Part shown: positions 7,706 through 16,943 of the stretch, in pieces
Numbering within the stretch: position 1 is the first letter of the stretch
How the letters are laid out: every line of letters starts with the position of its first letter
Assembly: GCA_002501855.1 (NCBI GenBank)
Contig: DAOM01000081.1
Span: 1-29,008, forward strand
DNA: 29,008 bases
Reading direction: 5' to 3'
Origin: Candidatus Nitrosopolaris nunavutensis
Lineage (GTDB): Archaea > Thermoproteota > Nitrososphaeria > Nitrososphaerales > Nitrososphaeraceae
The notes under the pieces: generated by a model
The model's input: only the letters and a program-made list of their open reading frames with translations
What the model was told of the DNA's origin: nothing
Database searches by the model: none
Position numbers and translations under genes: made by a program

Positions 7706-8946
7706 GTTATTGTCATCCCCAATTTAGCGGAACAAGAACCGTTGTCTACGGATAGACAGCTGACTCGGCTCCAATACAATAGATTGCTTACGACGACTTA
7801 AAAGCCTTTTTACAGAATGCTTATTTATCAGCTTAGTTATCGCAAGGTTTTGTGAGTGAGAGGACTTCAGTAGAAGGATTATCAACTAGTCCAACATATG
7901 ATCGATTAATTCGACTTCCTGGGGGTCACTATCCATCAAAGGAATGTCCTTTGCTGCAGATGTTATCTGCTGGAGCTCTCGTTCACAACTAGTTATAAAT
8001 AGTATAAAATGATACCAATTTATGGCTTTTATAACTTTAGCACCATTAATCAAGTAAAAATAACATAAATGGTTACATTTGTAAGAATATAAAGGATATT
8101 TTTCTGGGTTGAATTTTAACACCACACTACCTATTACGTAGGGACCTGCCTATCTGTTGACAGGATGAGATATTGAACGAGGGTCATCGGTTCTATTCTT
8201 TTTTGCACTTGGACTCAGCAAGAGATAAGTGCATATTATAACACAAGGCTGGTCACGTGGAAGAATACATCGTCTTCAAAGTCTGCATTGGATTAGATAG
8301 CTTTAATCTAGTTAAGGTATAACATTGATATCAACACGTGCTTTGAGCTGTGAACTGTCCTAGGTGGTACATTGATGCTTTTGCTCAATGGATCAATCGG
8401 TAACAAATGGAAAATGGTAGTAGTTGTTCGAAAATATTTGATCTGAAGTGATGGAGAGAGGTATATTGAGAAAATGAAGTATGGCAGGGAAATATCGTGA
8501 AATATTACTTGAAGCCTATTGGGCTTTACTAGGACAATTTATAGAGATGTCGCTAGAAAAAAATAGGAAGTGACGGCATGCCTTTGCAAACGAGCGCACG
8601 AGAGACATTCAGACTGCGAGAACGTAAAAGTGGTGAGACTAGTGGCAATTATATTTTTACTGAACAGGTTATACCTTAAAAAAAATAAAGTCTCTAATTG
8701 GCACCCGAATAGCAGTAACATGATGTTAACTGTCCCCTAATAAACGACAGATGTCAAACTCGCTGATCTGAAGGTTTATGCCGTATCGTGGCAAGGCTAC
8801 AAATGTAATGATCCTATGTAACTATTCATCCCAAAAAGCTGCTAACAATTTTTTCTGAAAAAAGAAGACGTTGATTGTTTTGCATTTCTAGTTGTTTTTT
8901 CTGCTGTGAGTTTTTTAGGATCTATTTTTATTAGTTCATTTACCTA
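7706..8946. other. 1.24-kb gap without a recognised gene
   Basis: There is no intact gene I can defend. A minus-strand frame of 79 codons (8125 to 7886) ends in an acidic, soluble-looking tail (DSDPQEVELIDHMLD) but matches nothing I know. On the plus strand, 8481-8573 reads MAGKYREILLEAYWALLGQF and ends at a TGA, and another frame at 8578-8679 follows. These may be chance or remnants. No tRNA was seen. The left end is the asnB upstream region and the right end is the mpgS 3' region. Confidence 0.45.
8850..8866 (-). terminator. T tract downstream of mpgS
   Basis: About 80 bases after the mpgS stop, the minus strand reads CTTCTTTTTTCAGAAAAAA. The six-base T run is preceded by pyrimidines and followed by an A run that could fold back on it. 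Archaeal RNA polymerase terminates at T runs, so this is a reasonable 3' end, though other T runs lie nearby. Confidence 0.3.
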
Positions 8947-10131
8947 TTAACTAGAATGAACGAAACTTATTGCACGATCATGTAGAATTTTTGCGAACTG
9001 ATGCATATCCACATTTTTGAAGGAGTTAATATTTTTTAATAAATCTGGCTCTCGTCCTTCCTGTACTATTTCTCTTCCGCGTAGCTCTTCACTGATTTTA
9101 TCTCTTAGTCTTGGGGGACATATCTTGCTGTGGTAGATGCTACCAAGTGATCCGTTAAACATTTCCTTCAAGTGATCCTCGCCCTTTTCCTCATGAAAAT
9201 GTGGATTCCGCGTTTCTACCTGCATTACTTCTATACCTTTATCCATAGCGTCTTGATTTTCTGTTGGTAAAATTCCTCCAAACTCTTCCAGTATGTTCAC
9301 TACCTCGTACGGCTCTACAGAAAAACCGGATGAATAGGTTAAAAGCTCTGCTAATTTCATAGACATGCAATGTTCCCCTGAATTTCCTGTGCGCATAACT
9401 TCAGTTTCAAAGCCGGTGTAATATGATACCAATGAATTAAGATATTGATTTGTTATTTCAGACACTCTTCCCCATTTTGAAAAATATAGTCCACTCTCAG
9501 ACACTTTTGGCTTGTAAATCCATGAGATACGAACCATTGTATATGGTGTGTTAGACATTGCGATACCGGAGGCAAATATTTTTACATATTCGTTCACAGC
9601 TCCGGGAACGTAATTATCAGCGTCGATAAATCCAACATATTCCTTTCCTGCCATCTTTGCAAGCAGCATTCCAGTAACCATTCCCTCTGCCTTACCGTTC
9701 CTCACTATATCATCTGGACCAAATATACTAGTATACCCAACCTCTTTTAGAGCATCAGATAATCCAGGATCTTTTTGATGCAGGATTAATGTATTTTTTC
9801 CAACAAATCGATTGAATTGCTCAAGTGCCTCTTTTTCTAGTTTAAACCTGTCTACTGGTTGCCTTGGACTATTAGAAACAATAATAGTTAAACAATCATG
9901 GGGTATACCGCTCAACACCCCCTCGAGTAACTTTAAGCGTTCTCCTTTAATAGGTATCACAATAGCCATTTTCCTTTCAATTTCTGAAATCTCTACATTT
10001 CCCACACTCCGAATGGCTTCAGATGCTGGCCTACCGTCGTTAAATCCAGAATCCAGCTCGTAAACACGCTGAACACCGTGAAGACTAATGGCTCCAAACC
10101 TTTCCGTATACCTTGGCACGTCAAGTTTCAT
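8947..10131 (-). CDS. mpgS: Mannosyl-3-phosphoglycerate synthase
   Basis: This GT55 glycosyltransferase joins GDP-mannose and 3-phosphoglycerate to mannosyl-3-phosphoglycerate, the precursor of the compatible solute mannosylglycerate used against salt or heat stress. The 394 residues fit the family. Seen are the N-terminal RYTERFGAISLHGVQRVYEL block (given here for its RFGA and HGVQ core), the nucleotide-binding strand AIVIPIKGE (about 56-64), the acidic metal-binding DAD at 170-172 within GFIDADNYVPG, and a C-terminal region with NPHFHEEKGEDHL. The second enzyme of the usual route, the MpgP phosphatase, is not next to it on either side. It must be elsewhere, or a general phosphatase does the job. 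A TATA box about 32 bases upstream supports the ATG start. Confidence 0.93.
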   Translation of the reverse strand: MKLDVPRYTERFGAISLHGVQRVYELDSGFNDGRPASEAIRSVGNVEISEIERKMAIVIPIKGERLKLLEGVLSGIPHDCLTIIVSNSPRQPVDRFKLEKEALEQFNRFVGKNTLILHQKDPGLSDALKEVGYTSIFGPDDIVRNGKAEGMVTGMLLAKMAGKEYVGFIDADNYVPGAVNEYVKIFASGIAMSNTPYTMVRISWIYKPKVSESGLYFSKWGRVSEITNQYLNSLVSYYTGFETEVMRTGNSGEHCMSMKLAELLTYSSGFSVEPYEVVNILEEFGGILPTENQDAMDKGIEVMQVETRNPHFHEEKGEDHLKEMFNGSLGSIYHSKICPPRLRDKISEELRGREIVQEGREPDLLKNINSFKNVDMHQFAKILHDRAISFVHSS

Positions 10132-10157
10132 ACAAAAGTAATCATTACCGTAATTGT

Positions 10158-10170
10158 TTATATTTATTAA
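10158..10170 (-). promoter_or_regulatory. TATA box of mpgS
   Basis: On the minus strand, TTAATAAATATAAAC is centred near 10163, about 32 bases before the mpgS ATG. This predicts a leader of about 6 bases. Confidence 0.5.
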
Positions 10171-10455
10171 GGATCTAGCGCCAGTAATGAATTATCATAT
10201 AACGCTAATCTTAGATCTCTATTGGAATATAGTTTTGATTTGCTTAAATAACAATAGCCAAAATCGGATCAGTAACGACAACAACCATTCTTCGATGGCT
10301 AGCCAGACTTATCCGCAAAGATATGTGCTGGACTTCTGGCAATAGGAGTTAGCATATTTCGTTTTGACTTATGGCACACCGAGTTTTAGTGTCACTGCTT
10401 TGTCTTGCACATTGTTTGGAGGGAGGGAGTAGAAAATAATATTATCTAGACAAGA

Positions 10456-12657
10456 TCATTCCTTGTCTATAAATTCGTCTGGACTCGGTGGTTCTGGATT
10501 TAGACCCTTCCTCTTCCTTGTTTCTCCCACTAAGGTTCTGAATATTGATTGTGGGACGGGCTGCCATGCCTTAAAGTATGTATTCCACAATGCCTTACCA
10601 GCCGTTCCACCCCGCATCACCTCAGATAGATCAAACGTCTCTGACGCTGGTACTTCGCCCTGTATAATCGAAATTAAACCCTTTTGCTCCACATTTAACA
10701 ACTTCCCTCTTTTTCCTGATAAAATACCTGCCACTGTGCCAATCTGTTCCTGAGGACACTTAACCTCTATACCCAGAATAGGCTCGAGAAGCACAGGATC
10801 TGCAATAAGCATCGAACCCAACATAGCTCTTCGAGTAGCGGGCATTAATTGGGCTAAACCCCTGTGCGCCGGGTCCTCGTGGGGAACAAAGTGATGTAAA
10901 ACAAACTTCACACCCCTTACGGTTTCATGAGCTATTGGACCAGAATAAATTACGTCCTCAAAACCTGATTTAATTGAGTCCATAGATTCCTGGATAAATT
11001 GGACACCCTTCGTTTCATCAAGTAATACGTTGCCACTTACATCTACTGCGGCGACATTCCGTGCTTCATCCGCATTCCAACCCTTTTCTCGAAGAACCTT
11101 GGCCATTTCCTTCTTATCCATATCCTCTCGGATATGGCGAGTCCTAATCAATTCGACTATTTCCTCACCAAGTGGCTCCACACGCATAAAGATCTTATTG
11201 TGCTTATTGGGCGACTTGCTCATGATTGGTCCTGCTTTTGCACGAATTGTTTCTCTATAATTGATTAATGGCTGACTAGTAGTGATGTCAAGTCCCGCTT
11301 CCTGCAAAAGAGATGTCGCGATTTCTAGATGCAACACTCCCATTCCGGCCATCAGAGTCTCACCGGTTTCTTCGTTAATCTTGACAATAAGATTTGGATC
11401 TTCCACCGTAATTCTTCTTAACGCCTCAACAAGCTTCGGCAGATCCTTTGGATGCTTTGGCTCTACTGCAATTGTAACCACCGGTTCTGAGACGTATTTT
11501 ATCGATTCAAATGCCGGAATATTTTTTACAGTAGAAATTGTTTCGCCTGCAATAGCATAATCGAGACCTAACAGAGCAGGAATATTACCCGCAGGCAATA
11601 TACTTACTAGCTCTCTAGTATTTCCCATGTAGATATTTACTGATTGAATTTTTCCTGGCCTTTTTGCGTCTATCAGGTAGATTTCGTCGCCATCCTTAAC
11701 AGTTCCGGAAAAGAGTCTGCCTGTTGCAACTCTGCCTGCTTGAGGATCTACATTGATCGTGGTAACCATCATAACAGCAGGCCCCTTATCGTCGCACGAT
11801 ACAAGAGATCTGCCAATATCGGATTCTAAATCGCCACCCCAGATCTTGGGAATTCTATATCTCTGGGCTACATGAGGTGGCGGATGGTGTTGGACAACCA
11901 TCCCTAGAACCGCATCATGTAATGGTGCTCTTTCGGCTAGCAATTTTATAAGATTAGGATCTTCTGAAGTATATGCATCGTAGACATCCTTGAAGGTGAT
12001 ACCTTTTTTTTGGGCCATCGCGAAGTTAAAACCCCATCTGTCTTTCGCAGAACCAAATGCAACGCTATTTGCTTGAATGCTAACCTTCCATTTTTCTTTA
12101 AGTTCTTTTTCAGCATAAATATCAACAAGTCTATTGAATTCAGCGATTATATTCGAGAGCCATTTTTGCATTGCCGACGGGTCTAATCTTAATTCCTTTA
12201 CTAGCCTGTCAATTTTGTTAATGTAAAGAACAGGCCTTACTCGTTCTTCGAGGGCTTGTCTTGTTACTGTTTCTGTCTGAGTCATAATTCCTTCTACGGA
12301 ATCAGAGACCACTACTACACCATCGATTGCTCTGAGCGCTCGGGTGACCCTACCTGTAAAGTCAATGTGGCCGGGCGTGTCAATCATATTAATTACATAT
12401 TCCTTGCCTTCACTTTCATAGAATAGTGTAACGTTAGCGCCGCGAATAGTCATTTGTCGGTTTTGTTCAAGTTTCATCGAGTCGAGTGCGAGAGCCTGAC
12501 CTGCAACCGAAGGGGAAATAATACCTGATGCAGCCAAAAGACTGTCACTCATGGTAGTCTTGCCGTGGTCAACATGAGCGATAACACCAAAGTTACGAAT
12601 TTGTTCTTTATTACCGATAATTCTCAAAATATCCTGAGTAGATTTGAATTTTGGCAT
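10456..12657 (-). CDS. fusA: Translation elongation factor 2 (aEF-2)
   Basis: The GTPase that moves tRNAs and mRNA through the ribosome after peptide bond formation. The G1 motif AHVDHGKT lies at 27-34, G3 is seen as DTPGHIDFTGR and G4 as NKIDR. The later domains of EF-2 follow, with the domain IV tip carrying PAHRGLAQ. There H598 is the histidine that archaea and eukaryotes modify to diphthamide. Length (733) is normal for archaea. The ATG is supported by a TATA-like box (TTTAATA, 12687-12693) about 33 bases upstream, giving a leader near 7 bases. The gene is monocistronic here, with a long empty region upstream and mpgS downstream. All sequence features point to a functional factor. Confidence 0.96.
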   Translation of the reverse strand: MPKFKSTQDILRIIGNKEQIRNFGVIAHVDHGKTTMSDSLLAASGIISPSVAGQALALDSMKLEQNRQMTIRGANVTLFYESEGKEYVINMIDTPGHIDFTGRVTRALRAIDGVVVVSDSVEGIMTQTETVTRQALEERVRPVLYINKIDRLVKELRLDPSAMQKWLSNIIAEFNRLVDIYAEKELKEKWKVSIQANSVAFGSAKDRWGFNFAMAQKKGITFKDVYDAYTSEDPNLIKLLAERAPLHDAVLGMVVQHHPPPHVAQRYRIPKIWGGDLESDIGRSLVSCDDKGPAVMMVTTINVDPQAGRVATGRLFSGTVKDGDEIYLIDAKRPGKIQSVNIYMGNTRELVSILPAGNIPALLGLDYAIAGETISTVKNIPAFESIKYVSEPVVTIAVEPKHPKDLPKLVEALRRITVEDPNLIVKINEETGETLMAGMGVLHLEIATSLLQEAGLDITTSQPLINYRETIRAKAGPIMSKSPNKHNKIFMRVEPLGEEIVELIRTRHIREDMDKKEMAKVLREKGWNADEARNVAAVDVSGNVLLDETKGVQFIQESMDSIKSGFEDVIYSGPIAHETVRGVKFVLHHFVPHEDPAHRGLAQLMPATRRAMLGSMLIADPVLLEPILGIEVKCPQEQIGTVAGILSGKRGKLLNVEQKGLISIIQGEVPASETFDLSEVMRGGTAGKALWNTYFKAWQPVPQSIFRTLVGETRKRKGLNPEPPSPDEFIDKE

Positions 12658-12686
12658 ATATAGTCGAAAAAAATTCGTTGGAGGAC

Positions 12687-12693
12687 TATTAAA
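12687..12693 (-). promoter_or_regulatory. TATA-like box of EF-2
   Basis: TTTAATA on the minus strand, about 33 bases before the ATG at 12657. Transcription would start near 12664. Confidence 0.45.
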
Positions 12694-13307
12694 CGTTCCC
12701 TAGTACTATGAGATAGTTGTACGGCTTTCTATTGTTACGATAAATAGCACGCATTCGCTAAGCGAGGGAAATGATTCCGGGATAGCACGGTAAAGGAAAA
12801 TTTATGACTTCAGTAGCGATGATTAGCAATGCAAAATGTGGGTTATATTACATAAGAGGTGTTAGTGAGACACCAATCACTCATGTATAGGACATAGAAT
12901 AAATTTAGCCTCGAAAAAAAGTTGGTTGAGAAATCGCTAAAGTTAATACTGGTGTACCTTGTTACGGACCTCGATATCACAACTGGCGAAATTGTTACAA
13001 GCCCTACCCATGTCTACAATAGTTTTGTGGGTTCATTTTGTCACAGATATCTTTGTGAACAGCTGGCGACTTTGTAGCCCCATTCAGAACCTAATGTTAA
13101 GGATTAAGTATGTGCCAAAACTACCTTTTTAATTAAAGTCACGATCCCTTAGATTTATAATTCGAGAACCCATTGCGATGGAATCATAATAAATTTCGTA
13201 TGATATAACATATTATTGAAATATCTTCTCAAACAATATTAATATTTGAAGTAGGATTATAGAAATTGTAGTTAAGTCTAAAAATGGATATTATGAATTG
13301 TATAAGG

Positions 13308-13351
13308 CTTGTAGGGCACTTGTAGGACATGTGAGCATACCTCACATCTAC
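13308..13351. repeat. Tandem 11-mer overlapping a bulged hairpin
   Basis: CTTGTAGGGCA (13308-13318) is followed directly by CTTGTAGGACA (13319-13329), with one mismatch. The second copy forms the left arm of a hairpin: GTAG (13322-13325), a 3-base bulge, ATGTGAG (13329-13335), loop CATAC, CTCACAT (13341-13347), CTAC (13348-13351). It lies about 230 bases before mqnD. It could be a structured RNA, an operator or a recombination scar. Confidence 0.5.
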
Positions 13352-13580
13352 GAATGTATGCAATGTTTTTAGAGGGCACATCTTTTGGGGCTTATTAGAA
13401 ATGAACGACGATACGCATATGCATATGTATTAAGTTTGGAGTATATCCCGCAACGATAGAAATGAATAAATGAATCCAAAGAAAGAAAGTCAGTATGATA
13501 GTTTTTATTGTAACCCATATCAGAACAGAAAAGAAAGAAAATATTGCTCTGTAAAATGTATTCCAATGTTGATTTAGACT

Positions 13581-14411
13581 ATGAGGGAGATAACGTTAGG
13601 TCACACTCCTGATGCTGATGATGCTTTCATGTTTTACGGTATTGAAGCAGGTAAAGTAAAATCTCCGTATTTTAAAATCAAACATGTTATAGAAGATATT
13701 GAAACTCTTAACAAACATGCCTTAAAACATGAGCTCGACGTCACCGCAATTTCAGCTCATGCGTTCGCTTATTTGAAGGACTACACTATATTACGTAGTG
13801 GAGCAAGCTTTGGCTTTAACTACGGTCCAGTAGTGGTATCAAAAAAAGAGCTATCACTTTCTCAATTAAAGGAATCTACAATCGCAATACCAGGCAAGAT
13901 GACGTCTGCCAATTTATTACTAAATCTAGTTCTCGGAAAATTTAATGAACAGGAAATAAATTTTCAGCTAATTCCCAATGCTGTTCTGTCCGATAAAGTC
14001 GATGCAGGTTTGATTATTCACGAAACGCAGATTACCTATAATAAGTCACACCTATACAACATTCTTGATCTGGGAGCCTGGTGGCATACCGAAACCAATG
14101 GGCTGCCAGTGCCCCTAGGGATCAATGTCGCAAGTATCAAATCAATGACTATTGAAGAAATTGGAAGGTTTAACAAGCTTTTCAAAGCTTCAATCCTTTA
14201 TGGACTCGAACACAGAAATGCTGCGGTAGACTATGCTATGAGGTATAGCAGAGGGCAACCAAAACATGTTATGATGAAGTTTATCAAAATGTATGTAAAT
14301 GATATCACTGTTGACATGGGAACTAACGGTGAAAAAGCTATCAAGAAAATGTTCAAAATGGGACAGGAGAAAGGAATACTTCCGCTGATTTCACAATTGA
14401 ATTTCGTTTGA
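13581..14411 (+). CDS. mqnD: 1,4-dihydroxy-6-naphthoate synthase (MqnD)
   Basis: MqnD converts cyclic dehypoxanthinylfutalosine to 1,4-dihydroxy-6-naphthoate in the futalosine route to menaquinone. It has the periplasmic-binding-protein-like fold but no signal peptide, so it is cytoplasmic. The N-terminus HTPDADDAFMFYGI (about 8-21) is the family's 'SPD.D....' substrate loop. A mid-protein IHETQ (about 145-149) matches the conserved histidine segment, and the length (276) is normal. The related MqnA (chorismate dehydratase) shares the fold, but the DADDAFMF block favours MqnD. Its presence near MqnE and MqnC supports the pathway call. The ATG at 13581 follows an AT-rich region without a strong ribosome site. 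It is convergent to mqnE. Confidence 0.88.
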   Translation: MREITLGHTPDADDAFMFYGIEAGKVKSPYFKIKHVIEDIETLNKHALKHELDVTAISAHAFAYLKDYTILRSGASFGFNYGPVVVSKKELSLSQLKESTIAIPGKMTSANLLLNLVLGKFNEQEINFQLIPNAVLSDKVDAGLIIHETQITYNKSHLYNILDLGAWWHTETNGLPVPLGINVASIKSMTIEEIGRFNKLFKASILYGLEHRNAAVDYAMRYSRGQPKHVMMKFIKMYVNDITVDMGTNGEKAIKKMFKMGQEKGILPLISQLNFV

Positions 14412-14510
14412 ATTCCACATACATAACACACACATCCACAAGGTCGAATTGGCATTATATACATCATTCCATTCAAGGTTGTCAATATCGAATGCCTCCT
14501 CAATCAATCA

Positions 14511-15668
14511 TCAATTAAATCTTCTAATTATATTAAAGAATGTATCTCTTTGAACAGCCTCTCTCTTAATTTCCTTAATCAAACTAGCTAACTCTTGAAT
14601 AGAAGTACCTGTATCTTTACCAGCAGCCCTGAATATTTCCTCCGAAAACGCAGTTCCCACCATATCGTTGCCTCCATATGACAACGCGACCTGAGCCAAT
14701 TTTTTACCTAATGCTACCCAATACACCGACACGTTATTGAGTACATTTGCTAGCAACAGCCTCGACACTGCGATAACCCTCAAGTCATATGTTGAAGGAC
14801 TTTCCGTCTTGATTATGTTGTTCTTTTCTAGCTCAGTATTCTCTAAGCTAAACTTTAAAGGAATAAAGGTGGTAAAGCCCCGTGTCTTTTTATGAAGTTC
14901 TCTGATTTGTAAAATATGCTCAACAATGTGCTCTGGCTTCTCTACGTGACCGAAAAGCATTGTGCAATTACTCTTCAATCCTAGCTCATGGGCTTGACGG
15001 GCAGTATCAAGCCACTCTTCACTAGAACATTTTCCTCTTACAATTATCTCTCTCACTTCCGGATCAAAAATCTCGGCTCCTCCCCCAGGTAGGGCATCTA
15101 GGCCGGCCTCTTTCAATCTGAGCAATACTTCCTTTACTGAATTTCTAGTTAGCCTGGAGATAAAGAAAATTTCTGCCGGTGTCAATGCTTTAATTACGAC
15201 ACTAGGAAACTCTGCTTTTATCGCCCTCATCATATTCTCGTAGTAATCCAAACCAAGCTTTGGATGAAAGCCACCTACTATATGGAGTTCCGTGCTTCCC
15301 ATTTCATTTATTGCGATTCGTGCTCTTGTCAATATCTGCTCGGTGCTCAGAGTAAATGCGTCTGCATCGTTGCCCTTTCTGTAAAATGCGCACAAAGGGC
15401 AACTGGCGGCACAAACATTGGTGTAATTTAAGTAATATGAAGCAACAAAGGTAACACTATTTCCCTTAAGATATTTGCGAATATTGTCTGCAGCGGCGCC
15501 TAGCAAAAACAGGTTCTCTTCATTCATGAGCTGGAGTCCATCGTTATACGATAGTTCTTGGCCTGCCATTGCCTTTTCCAATGCAGGTGTTCCTACTCCA
15601 CCGCTACCTCCAACACCTTTAAGCAAACTAGCACTATCTATGAAGTCCAGATATAATATATGTTGCAT
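14511..15668 (-). CDS. mqnE: Aminodeoxyfutalosine synthase, radical SAM (MqnE)
   Basis: A radical S-adenosylmethionine enzyme that joins 3-[(1-carboxyvinyl)oxy]benzoate to the adenosyl radical, giving aminodeoxyfutalosine. The [4Fe-4S] ligands are C86, C90 and C93 in CAASCPLCAFYRK. Family signs that separate it from MqnC are ELHIVGGFHPKL (the 'E.HIVGG.HP' motif), LDALPGGGAEIF, and SNCTMLFGHVEKPEHIVEH. The 385 residues match the family apart from a glycine-rich N-terminal stretch (GVGGSGGVG, about 18-26) that is unusual. A Met within that region could be an alternative start, but a TATA box 22 bases before the chosen ATG supports a leaderless message. It is divergent from mqnC across 84 bases. 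Confidence 0.92.
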   Translation of the reverse strand: MQHILYLDFIDSASLLKGVGGSGGVGTPALEKAMAGQELSYNDGLQLMNEENLFLLGAAADNIRKYLKGNSVTFVASYYLNYTNVCAASCPLCAFYRKGNDADAFTLSTEQILTRARIAINEMGSTELHIVGGFHPKLGLDYYENMMRAIKAEFPSVVIKALTPAEIFFISRLTRNSVKEVLLRLKEAGLDALPGGGAEIFDPEVREIIVRGKCSSEEWLDTARQAHELGLKSNCTMLFGHVEKPEHIVEHILQIRELHKKTRGFTTFIPLKFSLENTELEKNNIIKTESPSTYDLRVIAVSRLLLANVLNNVSVYWVALGKKLAQVALSYGGNDMVGTAFSEEIFRAAGKDTGTSIQELASLIKEIKREAVQRDTFFNIIRRFN

Positions 15669-15686
15669 ATGCTAAACTTCGTCCAG

Positions 15687-15694
15687 CTTTAAAG
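15687..15694 (-). promoter_or_regulatory. TATA box of mqnE
   Basis: CTTTAAAG, a self-complementary box centred 22 bases before the mqnE ATG at 15668. That spacing predicts a leaderless transcript. Confidence 0.5.
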
Positions 15695-15723
15695 CAAAAG
15701 AGAAGAGGACAGCCCTTGTAAGG

Positions 15724-15731
15724 AATAAATA
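15724..15731 (+). promoter_or_regulatory. TATA box of mqnC
   Basis: AATAAATA, centred about 25 bases before the ATG at 15753. This is ideal for a leaderless message and favours that ATG over the TTG at 15735. Confidence 0.5.
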
Positions 15732-15752
15732 GCATTGATATTCCACACAGAT

Positions 15753-16892
15753 ATGTCAATATTGCAAAATACTAGCGGCCTAGTACACGATTTAATTACG
15801 AAGTCTGATGTAGCCGACATTTTGCATAATGCACTAGACTCCCATATTCTTGGTCTGGATGAATGCATAAGGCTTTTCAAATCCAACGACATTTACCCAA
15901 TTGCCATGGTAAGTAATATACTTAGACAGCGACTCTATGGAAATACTGCTACGTTTGTTAATAATATTATATTGAACTATACTAATATCTGTATAACTTA
16001 TTGTAAATTTTGCGCATTCTACCGTCCAATGGGACACGAAGAAGCTTATACATTATCTTTAGATGAAATTGTGAAGCGTGTATTAGTGTCTAGAGAGATG
16101 TTCGGTATTACCCAAGTGCTGATTCAAGGAGGACATAATCCAAATTTGAAACTGGAATATTACGAGGACGCCTTCAAAGCAATAAAGACAAGATGCCCGG
16201 AAGTCGGAATTCATGGACTTTCTGCGTCTGAAATCGATACTATCGCAAAGGTAGAGAAAAGTAGCACCAAAGAAGTCCTTTCAAGACTAAAAAGTGCAGG
16301 CTTGGATTCCCTTCCAGGTGCGGGTGCAGAAATTCTAAATGACGATGTGAAAGCAGAGATCAGTCCTCTCAAAATCAAAAGTCACGAATGGCTTCGAATA
16401 ATGGAAGAGGCGCATGAATTAGATATAAAGTCCTCCGCTACAATGATGTATGGCACGGTAGAAACCGAAGAACATAGGGCCCGACATATTATGAAAATTG
16501 CAGAGCTACAAGAAAAAACTAGAGGTTTTATGGCATTTATCCCTTGGAGTTTTGAGCCCAACAAAACTCGGATACAGGCAGATGGCCTTATAAAATATTC
16601 AGCCGGAGGATTAAATCTGTTAAAGATGATCGCCATTTCAAGAATAATCTTTAATGGTTTGATAGATCATCTTCAATCCTCTTGGCTTACAAACGGCATT
16701 GGCATGGCTCAGCTTGCACTAAATTACGGCGCTGACGATTTTGGTGGTACTCTGATCGGTGAAGAAGTAGTAACCGCTACTGGGGCCAGATCGACTGAAC
16801 TAACTGCGCATAAAATTATAGATGCTATTAAACAAATTGGTTTTGAAGCCGCGGAGAGGGATAACTTCTATCAGACTATAAAAAATTATTAA
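15753..16892 (+). CDS. mqnC: Cyclic dehypoxanthinylfutalosine synthase, radical SAM (MqnC)
   Basis: A radical SAM enzyme that cyclises dehypoxanthinylfutalosine, the step before MqnD. The cluster cysteines are in CITYCKFCAFYR (C80, C84 and C87 from the chosen start). MqnC-specific blocks are VLIQGGHNPNLKLEYYE, LDSLPGAGAEIL, ISPLKIKSHEWL and ATMMYGTVETEEHRARH. It is a paralog of MqnE, and the two share their layout from end to end. I start it at the ATG at 15753 because a TATA box lies about 25 bases upstream; an in-frame TTG six codons earlier at 15735 is the alternative. The gene is divergent from mqnE and is followed by an independent promoter for HMG-CoA synthase. Confidence 0.92.
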   Translation: MSILQNTSGLVHDLITKSDVADILHNALDSHILGLDECIRLFKSNDIYPIAMVSNILRQRLYGNTATFVNNIILNYTNICITYCKFCAFYRPMGHEEAYTLSLDEIVKRVLVSREMFGITQVLIQGGHNPNLKLEYYEDAFKAIKTRCPEVGIHGLSASEIDTIAKVEKSSTKEVLSRLKSAGLDSLPGAGAEILNDDVKAEISPLKIKSHEWLRIMEEAHELDIKSSATMMYGTVETEEHRARHIMKIAELQEKTRGFMAFIPWSFEPNKTRIQADGLIKYSAGGLNLLKMIAISRIIFNGLIDHLQSSWLTNGIGMAQLALNYGADDFGGTLIGEEVVTATGARSTELTAHKIIDAIKQIGFEAAERDNFYQTIKNY

Positions 16893-16943
16893 ACTAACAG
16901 CAAAGTGTGTCAACCAGCTTACGACAATTAGTCAAAACTAGCT

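Larger units (their letters stand above)
12658..13580. other. 0.92-kb gap with a tandem repeat and hairpin
   Basis: Divergent region between EF-2 (minus) and mqnD (plus). No coding sequence is recognised; a 65-codon minus-strand frame at 13369-13566 is Tyr/Phe-rich and looks like chance. Notable structure is an 11-base tandem repeat at 13308-13329 running into a hairpin at 13322-13351, and the self-complementary CATATGCATATG near 13417-13428. The left end contains the EF-2 promoter. Confidence 0.5.

Noticed and set aside
7886..8125. 79-codon minus-strand frame in the gap after asnB
   Set aside because: Its C-terminal end looks soluble and acidic, but the rest is hydrophobic and unpatterned, with no family match. 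Kept only as a note in the gap entry.
8720..8775. Possible C/D-box guide RNA (TGATGT...CTGA)
   Set aside because: The C box is imperfect and no good C'/D' pair is present.
13369..13566. 65-codon minus-strand frame in the EF-2/mqnD gap
   Set aside because: Composition is Tyr/Phe-rich with no recognisable motif; typical of chance frames in AT-rich DNA.
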